This document shows positions 7,448-14,687 of a DNA stretch of 14,687 nt, piece by piece. Position 1 is the first letter of the stretch, and each line of letters starts with the position of its first letter. The notes under the pieces were generated by a model that was not told where the DNA came from, searched no databases, and saw only the letters and a program-made list of their open reading frames with translations. The position numbers were made by a program, and so were the translations under genes. Source of the DNA: an uncultured Clostridia bacterium (GTDB taxonomy: Bacteria > Bacillota > Clostridia > Oscillospirales > CAG-272); NCBI GenBank assembly GCA_945936265.1, contig CAMETB010000022.1:1-14687 (forward strand), in the 5' to 3' direction.

Positions 7448-8221
7448 ATGAAAGAATTCAAAGATATAGAACACATCCTGAGCCATGTAAGGAAAGCCGT
7501 CGAGGAATATAACATGATAGAGGATGGAGACAAAATAGCCGTCGGAATATCCGGAGGAAAAGACTCGCTTACCCTCCTTTGCGCGCTTGCAAAATTAAGA
7601 CGTTTTTTGCCGAAAAAGTACGAACTTATGGGTATTACCATTGATATGGGATTTGAAAATGTTGATTTTTCGAAAATACAGGAACTTTGCGACGAACTTG
7701 AAGTTCCGTTTAAAATTGTAAAAACAGACATATATGAGATTATATTCAATGTAAGAAAAGAGAAAAACCCCTGCTCTCTCTGTGCGAGAATGAGGCGGGG
7801 AGCGTTGCACGACGCCTGCATAGAGTCGGGCTGCAACAAAATTGCGCTCGGTCATCATTTTGATGATGTTATCGAAACCTTTATGCTAAATCTTTTCTTT
7901 GAGGGAAGGATAGGCTCCTTCTCTCCCGTTACATATCTTTCGCGCAAACAGATAACGATGATACGCCCGCTTATCTACACCCACGAAAAAGAAATCAGAA
8001 CATTTGCAAGAAAGGCGGAATTGCCCGTCATAAAAAGCCCCTGCCCTGCCGACGGGCATACGGAAAGAGCCAAAATGAAGGAATATCTCGCCACGTTTGA
8101 CAACGAACACTCGGGGCTTTATTATCGCATTATGGGTGCGATACAACGCGGTGAGGTTGACGGATTTCACCCTGACAGAATAGACGCCGAGGAAAAAAAG
8201 AGAAGAAAAGAAAACCGATAA
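7448..8221 (+). CDS. ttcA: TtcA-type PP-loop tRNA thiolation enzyme
   Basis: A 257-aa PP-loop ATPase of the TtcA family, which uses ATP and an Fe-S cluster to install 2-thiocytidine at position 32 of tRNA. The PP-loop SGGKDS is at residues 35-40 and the GHHFDD motif is at about 135-140. Three cysteines correspond to the cluster ligands known for TtcA: C109 and C112 (NPCSLCARMRRG) and C199 (KSPCPADGH). The lysine/arginine-rich C-terminus fits tRNA binding. It is slightly shorter than E. coli TtcA. The start follows a weak AGAGG about 5-6 bases before ATG. It stands alone, divergent from the amidase gene, and ends at a terminator shared with the pot operon. Related PP-loop enzymes such as TtuA-type proteins are possible alternatives, so tRNA position and substrate are inferred from the family. 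Confidence 0.85.
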   Translation: MKEFKDIEHILSHVRKAVEEYNMIEDGDKIAVGISGGKDSLTLLCALAKLRRFLPKKYELMGITIDMGFENVDFSKIQELCDELEVPFKIVKTDIYEIIFNVRKEKNPCSLCARMRRGALHDACIESGCNKIALGHHFDDVIETFMLNLFFEGRIGSFSPVTYLSRKQITMIRPLIYTHEKEIRTFARKAELPVIKSPCPADGHTERAKMKEYLATFDNEHSGLYYRIMGAIQRGEVDGFHPDRIDAEEKKRRKENR

Positions 8222-8258
8222 AAATATTTTTGATTTTTACCGTAGAAAACATAAAAAC

Positions 8259-8302
8259 CGCAGGACATTTCCGGATAAATGGAGGTCCTGCGATATTTTT
8301 AT
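8259..8302. terminator. Bidirectional terminator between ttcA and the pot operon
   Basis: CGCAGGAC (8259-8266) pairs perfectly with GTCCTGCG (8285-8292) around an 18-base loop. It is followed by ATATTTTTATTT on the plus strand and by GTTTTTATG on the minus strand. It fits termination of both converging units. Confidence 0.85.
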
Positions 8303-8312
8303 TTGAGAAAAT

Positions 8313-10421
8313 TTACGCTGTTGCGGGTGATTTTGCATTGTTATTCCAATAGAGTTTTCTGCGTTTTCTCTTTTGGACGTATTTGAATATTCCGAAGCCG
8401 ACAACTGCCGCAACCATTACCGCGCATACGATATACACGCTCGGGTCAAAGGAGGACGCGTCAACTTTAAGTTCCTCCCAAAGTCTGTTCTCAAGCTCAA
8501 GTTTATCCTGCGGAAGATTTCTGAAAGCGTACTTGTCAAAAAGCTCAGGCAGGTCTTCCTCTGGGATTGTGCCGTATATTACGTCATAGTCATCCTCAAG
8601 GTAGTCCTGATATTCCGCATTTTCGGTAACAAGAGTATTCGGTGAAGCGTAATAAATATATTCCGCGTTTGCTATTGCAGGCTCCTCGGAGAGCATAAAG
8701 TTTATATACTCCTCGGCAAGTTCCTTGTTTGCACAGCTTGTAGGTATGCACATAGCGTCCGCAAAAATATTCGTTATGTAGTTGCCTTCTTCGTCCTGCG
8801 GATAGTAGAAGTCGAGCGCTTCGTTGTTTTCAATCATACTCAGACAGTCGCCTGCGTAATATGCGGCAATCCACGCTTCTCCACTTTCCATCTTGTTATA
8901 AACTTCATCCATAACGTAACTCTGAACAATGGGTTTCTGTTTTCTCAACTCGTCGAGAGCCATGCGCCACTCTTCCTCTGTTGCATTATTTACATCTATG
9001 CCGAGGGAATACATTGCCGTGCCGAATGCGTCACGGGGATTATTGAACTGCAATATCTGTCCCTTGTATTTTTCATTCCAGAGAAGATCCCATCCTCCGA
9101 TATCCTCTTCATCTACCTTTTCGGTATTGTAAATTATTCCGACAATGCCGTATGTGTACATAACAGAATACGTATTTCCATCCGCCCCTGTGTCGTAGAA
9201 AGGATGTTTGAAATCGTCCTTTATATACTGATAATTAGGCACGTTTTCAAGATTTATCGGTTGTATAAGTCCCTCTTTTATGAAGCGTTCTATCATATAG
9301 TCCGAGGGGACTATGACGTCATAGCTGTTTGCTCCGCTTTTAAGTTTTGCATAGAGGTCCTCGTTGCTTGCATAAGTGGTGTAGTTTACCCGCACCTTGA
9401 CACGTTCTCCGGTTTCTTCGTAGTACTTCTGAGCATAATACTCCTCGAAGGCGGCGTTTACATCAAGAGAATCGTCCGAGCCGTCGGATATATACTCTCC
9501 CCAGTTATAAACATTTAATGTGAGAGTTTTTGTACCGCTCGATGCAATAAGCACGATAAGCGTAACAACACCTATAACTCCGAAAACGGAGGAAACGGCT
9601 ATTTTCGCCCTCTTTTTCGCCTTTTGCGACATTCTCGTCCTCTCCTTATCCGAGGTCATGTTCGAAAGAATAAGAAGAATGAGTATCGTGACGAAAATAA
9701 GAGCGGAGAGTGCGTACATATCGGGTGTTACGCGCTTTTTGGTCATCGAGTAAATTCTTATTGGCAATGTTTCAAAGCCACTGCCTATCGTAAAGTAACT
9801 TATTACGAAATCGTCAAGCGAAAGGGTAAACGCCATAATAAAACCGCTTACTATTCCCGACATTACATTTGGAAGCTCGACTTTAAGAAACGACTGCGCG
9901 GGCGTACAACCGAGGTCAAGTGCTGCTTCGGGCAAATGCTTATCCATCTGCTTGAACTTCGGCAAAACGGAAAGTATAACATAAGGCAGATTGAACGTTA
10001 TATGCGCTATAAGAAGCGTGCCGAATCCGAGCGTGCTTGAAGAATGGACAAGTCCGCCGACAAATACGAAAAGAAGCATCATCGATATACCCGTTACTAT
10101 CTCGGGGTTCATCATAGGAATATTGGTAACCGCCATTATTCCGCTCTTTACATATTTGTTTTTCATTTTGTATATTCCCGCCGCCGCAAGAGTTCCTATA
10201 ACCGTTGCAATAACCGACGAGAGTATCGCTAAAATAAGCGTATTCTTCAGCGCCGTAAGCGTTGCCGAGTCGCTGAAAAGTTCTTTATACCAATAGAGCG
10301 AAAATCCGCTGAAAGCGCTTGTGCTGTTCGACGCGTTGAACGAGTAGAATATGAGCACCGCTATCGGCATATAGAGAAATATGAATACAAGCCATGTATA
10401 GACTTTGTTCGCAGTTTTCAT
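8313..10421 (-). CDS. potC-potD: Fused spermidine/putrescine ABC permease PotC and binding protein PotD
   Basis: A 702-aa fusion. Residues 1-260 are a PotC-type permease with about six membrane helices and the EAA loop EAALDLGCTPAQSF (165-178), which contacts the ATPase. A basic cytoplasmic linker (about 258-273) leads to a seventh membrane helix (about 274-294). A polyamine-binding domain follows (about 298-655) with the PotD-like signature LNVYNWGEYI (302-311). A last membrane helix (about 661-681) ends in a K/R-rich tail. Positive charges on both sides of the extra helices place the binding domain outside. There is no lipobox cysteine, so the binding protein is tethered rather than a lipoprotein. 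The ATG overlaps the potB stop by 4 bases and has a good GGAGGT SD (10433-10428). The frame is continuous, with no sign of a stop or separate potD start. The substrate, spermidine and/or putrescine, is inferred from the family. Confidence 0.93.
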   Translation of the reverse strand: MKTANKVYTWLVFIFLYMPIAVLIFYSFNASNSTSAFSGFSLYWYKELFSDSATLTALKNTLILAILSSVIATVIGTLAAAGIYKMKNKYVKSGIMAVTNIPMMNPEIVTGISMMLLFVFVGGLVHSSSTLGFGTLLIAHITFNLPYVILSVLPKFKQMDKHLPEAALDLGCTPAQSFLKVELPNVMSGIVSGFIMAFTLSLDDFVISYFTIGSGFETLPIRIYSMTKKRVTPDMYALSALIFVTILILLILSNMTSDKERTRMSQKAKKRAKIAVSSVFGVIGVVTLIVLIASSGTKTLTLNVYNWGEYISDGSDDSLDVNAAFEEYYAQKYYEETGERVKVRVNYTTYASNEDLYAKLKSGANSYDVIVPSDYMIERFIKEGLIQPINLENVPNYQYIKDDFKHPFYDTGADGNTYSVMYTYGIVGIIYNTEKVDEEDIGGWDLLWNEKYKGQILQFNNPRDAFGTAMYSLGIDVNNATEEEWRMALDELRKQKPIVQSYVMDEVYNKMESGEAWIAAYYAGDCLSMIENNEALDFYYPQDEEGNYITNIFADAMCIPTSCANKELAEEYINFMLSEEPAIANAEYIYYASPNTLVTENAEYQDYLEDDYDVIYGTIPEEDLPELFDKYAFRNLPQDKLELENRLWEELKVDASSFDPSVYIVCAVMVAAVVGFGIFKYVQKRKRRKLYWNNNAKSPATA

Positions 10422-11245
10422 ACCACTACCTCCGTTTCCCCGTCGGAGTATTTATTCATTATGCCCATACTTATCATTATAAGTATCATAAGGACAAACG
10501 AAATAGCCGCGCCGAGATTGTAGTTGTACGCAGTCTGAAACTGCCTCTCTATCGTATCGCCTATCAGGTCGAAGTTGCCTCCGCCGAGTTTCTGCGATAT
10601 ATAAAACGTACTTATCGAGGGGACGAAAACCATCGTTACTCCCGATATAACACCGGAGAGGCTGAGCGGAAAAATAACGCCGGTTAAAACCTGAAAAGGA
10701 TTTGAGCCGAGGTCGTAAGCCGCCTCGATGAGTTTTACATCTATTTTACTCATTACGGAATAGATGGGAAGTATCATATAGGGAAGATAATTATACACCA
10801 TTCCGAGTATTACCGCTCCTGCGGTATTTATCATATGAATGGGTCCGAGCCCGATTTTACCGAGGAAAGTGTTGATAATTCCCGTATCCTCAAGCAGAGC
10901 CATCCATGAGTATGTGCGTATAAGAAAGTTAGTCCACATAGGTAGCATAACGAGCATCATGAGAATTTTCTGCGTTTTCGGCTTTGCCTTTGAAATAAAG
11001 TAGGCTATCGGATATGCTATGACAAGGCATACCGCCGTTGCGATGAGAGCAAAGCATATCGAACGCATGAAAATCTCAAAATAACTTGCCTGTGCAAGCG
11101 ACGCAATATTTGAAAAAGTAAATTTTCCGTTTGCGTCGGTAAACGTATAATAAATAACGAACATAAGAGGCGCTATTATAAAGAGTACCGACCACACAAT
11201 GTGAGGGGCTGCCGCAAGCCTGTGCATAAGATCCTGCTTTTTCAT
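10418..11245 (-). CDS. potB: Spermidine/putrescine ABC transporter permease PotB
   Basis: A 275-aa inner-membrane permease subunit with about six helices (roughly 14-34, 62-85, 93-115, 136-160, 190-210, 243-264). The EAA coupling loop is EAAYDLGSNPFQVLTG (174-189). It is the partner of the PotC half of the downstream fusion, forming the heterodimeric channel energised by PotA. It begins 5 bases after the potA stop. The AGGAGG that probably serves as its SD lies about 13 bases upstream, inside the glutamate codons ending potA, with a closer weak AAAGAGA. It ends in a 4-base ATGA overlap with potC-potD, which indicates translational coupling. Length and composition are normal for PotB. Confidence 0.94.
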   Translation of the reverse strand: MKKQDLMHRLAAAPHIVWSVLFIIAPLMFVIYYTFTDANGKFTFSNIASLAQASYFEIFMRSICFALIATAVCLVIAYPIAYFISKAKPKTQKILMMLVMLPMWTNFLIRTYSWMALLEDTGIINTFLGKIGLGPIHMINTAGAVILGMVYNYLPYMILPIYSVMSKIDVKLIEAAYDLGSNPFQVLTGVIFPLSLSGVISGVTMVFVPSISTFYISQKLGGGNFDLIGDTIERQFQTAYNYNLGAAISFVLMILIMISMGIMNKYSDGETEVVV

Positions 11246-11250
11246 TCTCT

Positions 11251-12372
11251 TTATTCTTCCTCCTCGGTTGCATCCGAAAGATGTTCGAGTTCATCACTGA
11301 ACGACGAATAATCTCCAAACATATCCGAGTATTCGGACTTCTTCATAATATGTATTGCATCAGGTTCTATATAAATACCTATCTTCTGCCCGGGTTTTAC
11401 GTAGTCTGTGGACTGAATCATCCATTTGAAGTTGTCTATGGTTACTATTATTTCATAGTGAACGCCCTTGAATGTTACGGAATCCACAACGCCCTTAAGC
11501 ATTCCCTTTTCGGGATCAACTACGTCGACATCCTCGGGGCGAACGACAACGTCAACTGCTTCATTCTTTGCAAAGCCTTTGTCAAGACACTCAAAATCGT
11601 GACCCGAAAATCTCGCCTTGTAATCATCAAGCATAACGCCGTCAAGGATATTACTCTCGCCTATAAAGTCCGCAACGAAAGCGTTCTCAGGTTCGTTATA
11701 TATATCAGTCGGGCTCCCTATCTGCTGTATCTTACCGTCAGCCATAACAACGACGGTATCGGACATACTCAGAGCCTCTTCCTGATCGTGCGTAACATAG
11801 ATAAAGGTTATCCCTGTTTTTCTCTGTATATTTTTAAGTTCGTTCTGCATATCCTTGCGAAGTTTAAGGTCGAGCGCACCCAGCGGCTCGTCAAGCAGAA
11901 GAACTCTTGGATTGTTAATAAGTGCACGGGCTATCGCAACCCTTTGTTGCTGACCTCCCGATAAAAGATTGACATCCTTTTTTTCAAATCCCGCAAGGTT
12001 TACCATTGCGAGCATTTCTTCAACCCTTTTGTAAATTTCTTCTTCCGAAGTCTTTTTCAATCGAAGAGCAAAAGCAATGTTTTCATAAACATTAAGATGC
12101 GGAAACAGCGCATACTTCTGAAATACCGTGTTTACATGGCGCTTGTACGGCGGAACATCATTGATTTTAACTCCGTCAAACATAACGTCTCCGGTATCAG
12201 GCGTAACAAAGCCGGCAATTATGCGAAGCGTCGTTGTCTTACCGCAACCCGACGGTCCGAGAAGCGTTATAAACTCCTTTTCGTACACATCAAGGTTGAT
12301 GTGGTCAAGAACTACCTCTCCGTCAAACGACTTTGCTACATTCTTAAGCTCAATGATCTTTTTTCTGTTCAT
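11251..12372 (-). CDS. potA: Spermidine/putrescine ABC transporter ATP-binding protein PotA
   Basis: A 373-aa cytoplasmic ATPase that powers polyamine uptake. Motifs in order are Walker A GPSGCGKT (39-46), Q-loop Q85 (VFQKYALFPH), signature LSGGQQQR (137-144), Walker B VLLLDE (157-162) with the D-loop GALD, and switch histidine H195 (VTHD). A C-terminal TOBE-like beta domain covers about 265-355, and the protein ends in an unusually acidic tail (EEEE). Length matches E. coli PotA (378 aa). The SD GGGGAG is about 4 bases from the ATG. It is the first gene of potA-potB-potCD and lies about 75 bases downstream of a near-consensus promoter. No regulator gene is adjacent. Confidence 0.95.
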   Translation of the reverse strand: MNRKKIIELKNVAKSFDGEVVLDHINLDVYEKEFITLLGPSGCGKTTTLRIIAGFVTPDTGDVMFDGVKINDVPPYKRHVNTVFQKYALFPHLNVYENIAFALRLKKTSEEEIYKRVEEMLAMVNLAGFEKKDVNLLSGGQQQRVAIARALINNPRVLLLDEPLGALDLKLRKDMQNELKNIQRKTGITFIYVTHDQEEALSMSDTVVVMADGKIQQIGSPTDIYNEPENAFVADFIGESNILDGVMLDDYKARFSGHDFECLDKGFAKNEAVDVVVRPEDVDVVDPEKGMLKGVVDSVTFKGVHYEIIVTIDNFKWMIQSTDYVKPGQKIGIYIEPDAIHIMKKSEYSDMFGDYSSFSDELEHLSDATEEEE

Positions 12373-12452
12373 CTTTCTCCCCGTTCTTTCATAGATTCGA
12401 CTTACCCTGACGAAAATCTTCTTTTAACGTCAAAAAAACGTAAATCAAATGC

Positions 12453-12481
12453 ATTATAGCAGATAATGAATAATTCTGCAA
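12453..12481 (-). promoter_or_regulatory. Sigma-A promoter of the potA-potB-potCD operon
   Basis: On the minus strand, TTGCAG (12481-12476), a 17-base spacer, and TATAAT (12458-12453), a perfect -10 box. The expected start near 12446 leaves a leader of roughly 75 bases. Just downstream (12444-12422) lies an imperfect inverted repeat with two ACGT half-sites around an A/T tract, in a position where a repressor could bind. The operator idea is inference. Confidence 0.8.
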
Positions 12482-12489
12482 TAGTTTAA

Positions 12490-12516
12490 GTGAAATTTTT
12501 TTGAAAAATTTTTCAC
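12490..12516. other. A/T-rich imperfect palindrome between the M50 gene and the pot promoter
   Basis: GTGAAA (12490-12495) pairs with TTTCAC (12511-12516), with more A/T pairing inside after two mismatches. It begins 8 bases beyond the M50 stop and ends just upstream of the pot -35 box. It may be a weak terminator for the M50 gene or an upstream element of the pot promoter. The evidence is thin. Confidence 0.3.
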
Positions 12517-12523
12517 AGAAAAA

Positions 12524-13099
12524 TCACACCGAAAAGCAGAGTTCCACAAGCAGAAAAACCGAGATAAAAAAAAGAGAGATGTCAGAAGAGAAAACCAGCT
12601 GTAAATACACGGCGCAAAGCCACATTGCAAATGCAAAAAAGAACGAGAAAAAAGTACAGATTTTTCTTGCCCTTTCAGGCTCGAAAATCATAAGGAAAAA
12701 ACAGCGTAAAATTCCGCCCCCGTCAAGAATAGAAATTGGATAAATATTCATAATTGCAAGTGATAAATTGCATAATATAAAAAATTTTCCGACATCATAT
12801 TTTCCGAATCCGCAGATATATGTAAGTAAAGCAAGTAATATGTTAAACATTATACCGCCTGCACAAACCGCCATTTCTCTGCCGTATGAAATATGCGAGC
12901 AATCATAAGATATGCAAAGACGGAATATGCCGGATCTCATTTTTCCGACTCTTGCACCGACGGTTTTTGCAACGACTATATGCCCGATCTCATGTATTCC
13001 GTAACATATTATGAGTATTATCGGGTGCGGAGACGAGGAAATACTCATCATTGTAAAAAGGAGCGCTATAAAACCGAGTTTTTCTCCGAGAGTGTCCAT
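12524..13099 (-). CDS. M50-family site-2 membrane metalloprotease, SpoIVFB-like
   Basis: A 191-aa, strongly hydrophobic protein. It carries the zinc-protease motif HEIGH (H36, E37, H40) at the start of a membrane segment, and the second M50 motif NIYPISILDGGG (118-129), whose D126 would be the third zinc ligand. These place it in the intramembrane site-2 protease family. Its small size and lack of PDZ or CBS domains fit SpoIVFB, which cleaves pro-sigma-K in the mother cell; B. subtilis SpoIVFB is longer (about 288 aa, with a CBS domain), so this is a minimal form. The SD AAAGGA is about 8 bases upstream, partly within a possible CCTTT/AAAGG hairpin (13108-13122). The gene upstream on the same strand, 110 bases away, encodes a small membrane protein. 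Protease family is confident; pro-sigma-K as substrate is inference. Confidence 0.88.
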   Translation of the reverse strand: MDTLGEKLGFIALLFTMMSISSSPHPIILIICYGIHEIGHIVVAKTVGARVGKMRSGIFRLCISYDCSHISYGREMAVCAGGIMFNILLALLTYICGFGKYDVGKFFILCNLSLAIMNIYPISILDGGGILRCFFLMIFEPERARKICTFFSFFFAFAMWLCAVYLQLVFSSDISLFFISVFLLVELCFSV

Positions 13100-13107
13100 T
13101 ACCGTAT

Positions 13108-13122
13108 CCTTTCATAAAAAGG
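13108..13122 (-). promoter_or_regulatory. Small hairpin over the M50 ribosome binding site
   Basis: On the minus strand, CCTTT (13122-13118) can pair with AAAGG (13112-13108) around a 5-base loop, covering most of the AAAGGA ribosome binding site. The stem has only 5 pairs, so any masking effect would be modest. The rest of the 110-base gap up to 13209 is very A/T-rich with no promoter I can name. Confidence 0.25.
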
Positions 13123-13209
13123 TTTTTTACTTAAGATTCCTATTTTTCAGACACTCATCTTATAATTTTTATTTATCGTGTTTATAATTTTTTATTCACG
13201 TTTTTCATT

Positions 13210-13551
13210 TTATTCCTGCGAACTTTTATTAAAGAAGTATCCGAAAACATCGACACTTCCCCCGCTTTTTATATATTCCGATACTATTTGATTCTTTTGA
13301 GTGTCAACCGGATTTTCAGACAATGGGTTACCGTTTTCAAGCTCGTCAAAGCCGAGAAGATCATAAAACGGCGTTTCCTTGAAAACAGACACTGCGTCAC
13401 TATCATCCGGTTCCTTTATTTTTGAGTGATTTATAAGAAAAATTACCGATACGAGCACCGCCATAATGAGCGATAAGACAAGAATATCAAACACTGCGCC
13501 CGTTGTTCTTTCTTTTCCGGGCTTTTCACTGCTTAAAAATTCTGTTTTCAT
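13210..13551 (-). CDS. Small single-pass membrane protein of unknown function
   Basis: A 113-aa protein. I place the start at the ATG at 13551, where GAGGG lies 5 bases upstream. The open frame extends up to 13722, but the extra residues are basic and irregular, overlap the rarA start and its promoter, and lack a ribosome site. Residues 1-17 are charged, about 18-41 form one membrane helix (FDILVLSLIMAVLVSVIFLI), and about 42-113 are acidic and presumably outside the cytoplasm. No recognised domain is visible. It lies upstream of the M50 protease gene on the same strand, the position SpoIVFA takes beside SpoIVFB. It could therefore be a regulator or substrate of that protease, but sequence alone does not show this. 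Confidence 0.7.
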   Translation of the reverse strand: MKTEFLSSEKPGKERTTGAVFDILVLSLIMAVLVSVIFLINHSKIKEPDDSDAVSVFKETPFYDLLGFDELENGNPLSENPVDTQKNQIVSEYIKSGGSVDVFGYFFNKSSQE

Positions 13552-13593
13552 AAAGTCCCTCATTTCGTTATTTAATATAACATTACATTTATA

Positions 13594-13622
13594 TTGATTT
13601 TTGCAGCTTCGTATGATAGAAT
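13594..13622 (+). promoter_or_regulatory. Sigma-A-type promoter of rarA
   Basis: TTGATT (13594-13599), a 17-base spacer, then TAGAAT (13617-13622) preceded by TGA as an extended -10. Transcription would start near 13629, about 25 bases before the rarA ATG. The divergent gene at 13551 must be transcribed from the same gap, where I see only poor minus-strand matches. Confidence 0.6.
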
Positions 13623-13653
13623 AATTATATACTTGTATGACAAGGGGTATTAT

Positions 13654-14687
13654 ATGATAAATCAGCCTATTGCAGATAAATTGCGCCCTGCATCCTTTGA
13701 TGAAATTGCCGGACAGGCGCACCTCGTTTCCGAAAAGGGCGTCATAAGAAGGATGCTTAAATCGGGCAGACTAACAAATATGATTTTCTTCGGCCCCCCC
13801 GGCACTGGAAAAACAACGGTTGCAAACATAATTGCCAAAAATTCCGGCATGCAACTCTATCGTCTCAACGCGACGACTGCCTCTCTTTCCGACGTCAAGG
13901 ATGTAATAGCGCAGTCATCGTCTGTTTTTTCATCTTCGGGCATACTCCTGTACCTTGACGAGATACAGTATTTCAACAAAAAGCAGCAGCAGTCTTTGCT
14001 CGAATACATAGAGGACGGCAGAGTCACTCTTATCGCCTCGACAACCGAAAACCCCTACTTTTACATATACGACGCTCTTTTGTCAAGATGCTCCGTTTTT
14101 GAGTTCAAGCGTGTTGCAGCATCTGATATGATACCGCTTATGCGCCGTGCCATTGATGCTCTGAATGAAGAATCGTCGCTTGACAAAGAGGCAGACGACG
14201 ATGCGCTTGAATTTCTCGCTTCGTGTTCGGGAGGTGATGTACGCCACGCTCTCACCATGCTTGAAGGCGCATACTATGCGAGTGAAGATAAAATAACGAA
14301 GGACACGGCAAAGGAATTTATACCGACGGTTTCTGCAGGCTCGTTCGACCGTGACGACGATGTACACTACAATCTTCTCTCGGCACTTCAGAAATCAATA
14401 CGAGGCTCCGATCCCGACGCCGCCGTATTCTATCTTGCAAAACTACTTGAAGGCGGGGACATTATATCCGCTTGCAGACGGCTACAGGTAATTGCCTCGG
14501 AAGATATAGGTCTTGCATATCCGCAAGCCGCCTCAATTACATATGCACTGTGTGCAAGCGCACGTGAACTCGGTTTGCCTGAGGCAAGAATACCGCTTGC
14601 AAACTGTGCCGTTATGCTTGCCACCGCACCGAAATCAAATACCGCATATAAAGCAATAAACTCTGCCGTTGAGGACTTGCACGCAGG
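13654..14687 (+). CDS. rarA: Replication-associated recombination protein RarA (MgsA), 3'-partial
   Basis: The first 344 residues of an AAA+ ATPase of the RarA/MgsA (Mgs1/WRNIP1) family, which acts at stalled replication forks and is related to clamp-loader subunits. The frame is open to the right edge, so the C-terminus is missing. Motifs are Walker A GPPGTGKT (47-54), Walker B LLYLDEIQ with D102/E103, sensor 1 STTENP (129-134), arginine finger R145 (LLSRC) and sensor 2 GDVRHAL (194-200). The C-terminal helical/tetramerisation part begins around 230 (SFDRDDDVHYNLLSALQKSI, then GSDPDAAVFYLAKLLEGGD). The family usually has DEIHRFNK after Walker B; here it reads DEIQYFNKKQQQ. The start follows AAGGGG, 7 bases before the ATG. 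Identification is firm. Confidence 0.95.
   Translation, partial: MINQPIADKLRPASFDEIAGQAHLVSEKGVIRRMLKSGRLTNMIFFGPPGTGKTTVANIIAKNSGMQLYRLNATTASLSDVKDVIAQSSSVFSSSGILLYLDEIQYFNKKQQQSLLEYIEDGRVTLIASTTENPYFYIYDALLSRCSVFEFKRVAASDMIPLMRRAIDALNEESSLDKEADDDALEFLASCSGGDVRHALTMLEGAYYASEDKITKDTAKEFIPTVSAGSFDRDDDVHYNLLSALQKSIRGSDPDAAVFYLAKLLEGGDIISACRRLQVIASEDIGLAYPQAASITYALCASARELGLPEARIPLANCAVMLATAPKSNTAYKAINSAVEDLHA

Noticed and set aside
7414..7839. 141-aa open frame antisense to ttcA
   Set aside because: A shadow of the PP-loop enzyme gene; it covers the ttcA start and has no family motif.
8313..9650. Separate potD gene starting at an internal Met (residue 264)
   Set aside because: The frame is continuous with the permease and there is no strong ribosome site in front of that Met; a fusion is the simplest reading.
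11281..11964. 227-aa open frame antisense to potA
   Set aside because: It is fully opposite a well-supported ATPase gene, has no recognisable motif, and is explained by codon bias of potA.
13552..13722. 57-residue N-terminal extension of the small membrane protein
   Set aside because: It would overlap the rarA start and promoter, lacks a ribosome site, and has an irregular Arg/Cys/Tyr-rich composition unlike the rest.

Overview
The window looks like a chromosomal segment of an anaerobic, probably spore-forming Clostridia (Bacillota), most likely a gut-type Oscillospirales/Ruminococcaceae relative. The reasons are a flavodiiron-rubredoxin O2/NO detoxification protein, an intact SpoVT, a leaderless CwlC-like amidase and a SpoIVFB-type M50 protease, strong AGGAGG-type ribosome binding sites, and short genes separated by compact intrinsic terminators. 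The species assignment is inference. No tRNA, rRNA, insertion sequence, phage gene or CRISPR array was seen.

Layout. (1) Bases 1-1451 hold the 3' part of a flavodiiron protein fused to a flavin reductase domain and a C-terminal rubredoxin, closed by an intrinsic terminator. (2) Bases 1580-1768 form a dense array of tiny hairpins separated by a GTGAAGTT motif that flips orientation half way, followed by a 14-bp-stem hairpin. (3) On the minus strand, 1776-4106 encodes a 776-aa protein with a CvpA-like membrane N-terminus and a large unrecognised soluble part; 4206-5879 encodes a signal-less heparinase II/III-like protein. (4) spoVT (plus, 6092-6637) and a CwlC-like cell wall amidase (minus, 6824-7390) converge on a shared bidirectional terminator. 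(5) A TtcA-type tRNA thiolase (plus, 7448-8221) converges, again on a bidirectional terminator, with a polyamine ABC transporter operon potA-potB-potCD (minus, 12372-8313). In this operon the permease PotC and the binding protein PotD are one polypeptide. (6) An M50 membrane protease (minus, 13099-12524) lies downstream of a small single-pass membrane protein (minus, 13551-13210). (7) rarA, the AAA+ replication-fork/recombination factor, runs off the right edge (plus, from 13654).

How the genes work together. The pot genes form one transporter operon with a near-consensus sigma-A promoter, translational coupling and a terminator. SpoVT, the CwlC-like amidase and the SpoIVFB-like protease are three dispersed genes with probable sporulation roles. 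The other genes are single housekeeping or accessory units. The most unusual items are the inverted hairpin array, the PotC-PotD fusion, the multi-domain flavodiiron protein, the long CvpA-like protein, and the M50 protease paired with a small membrane protein.
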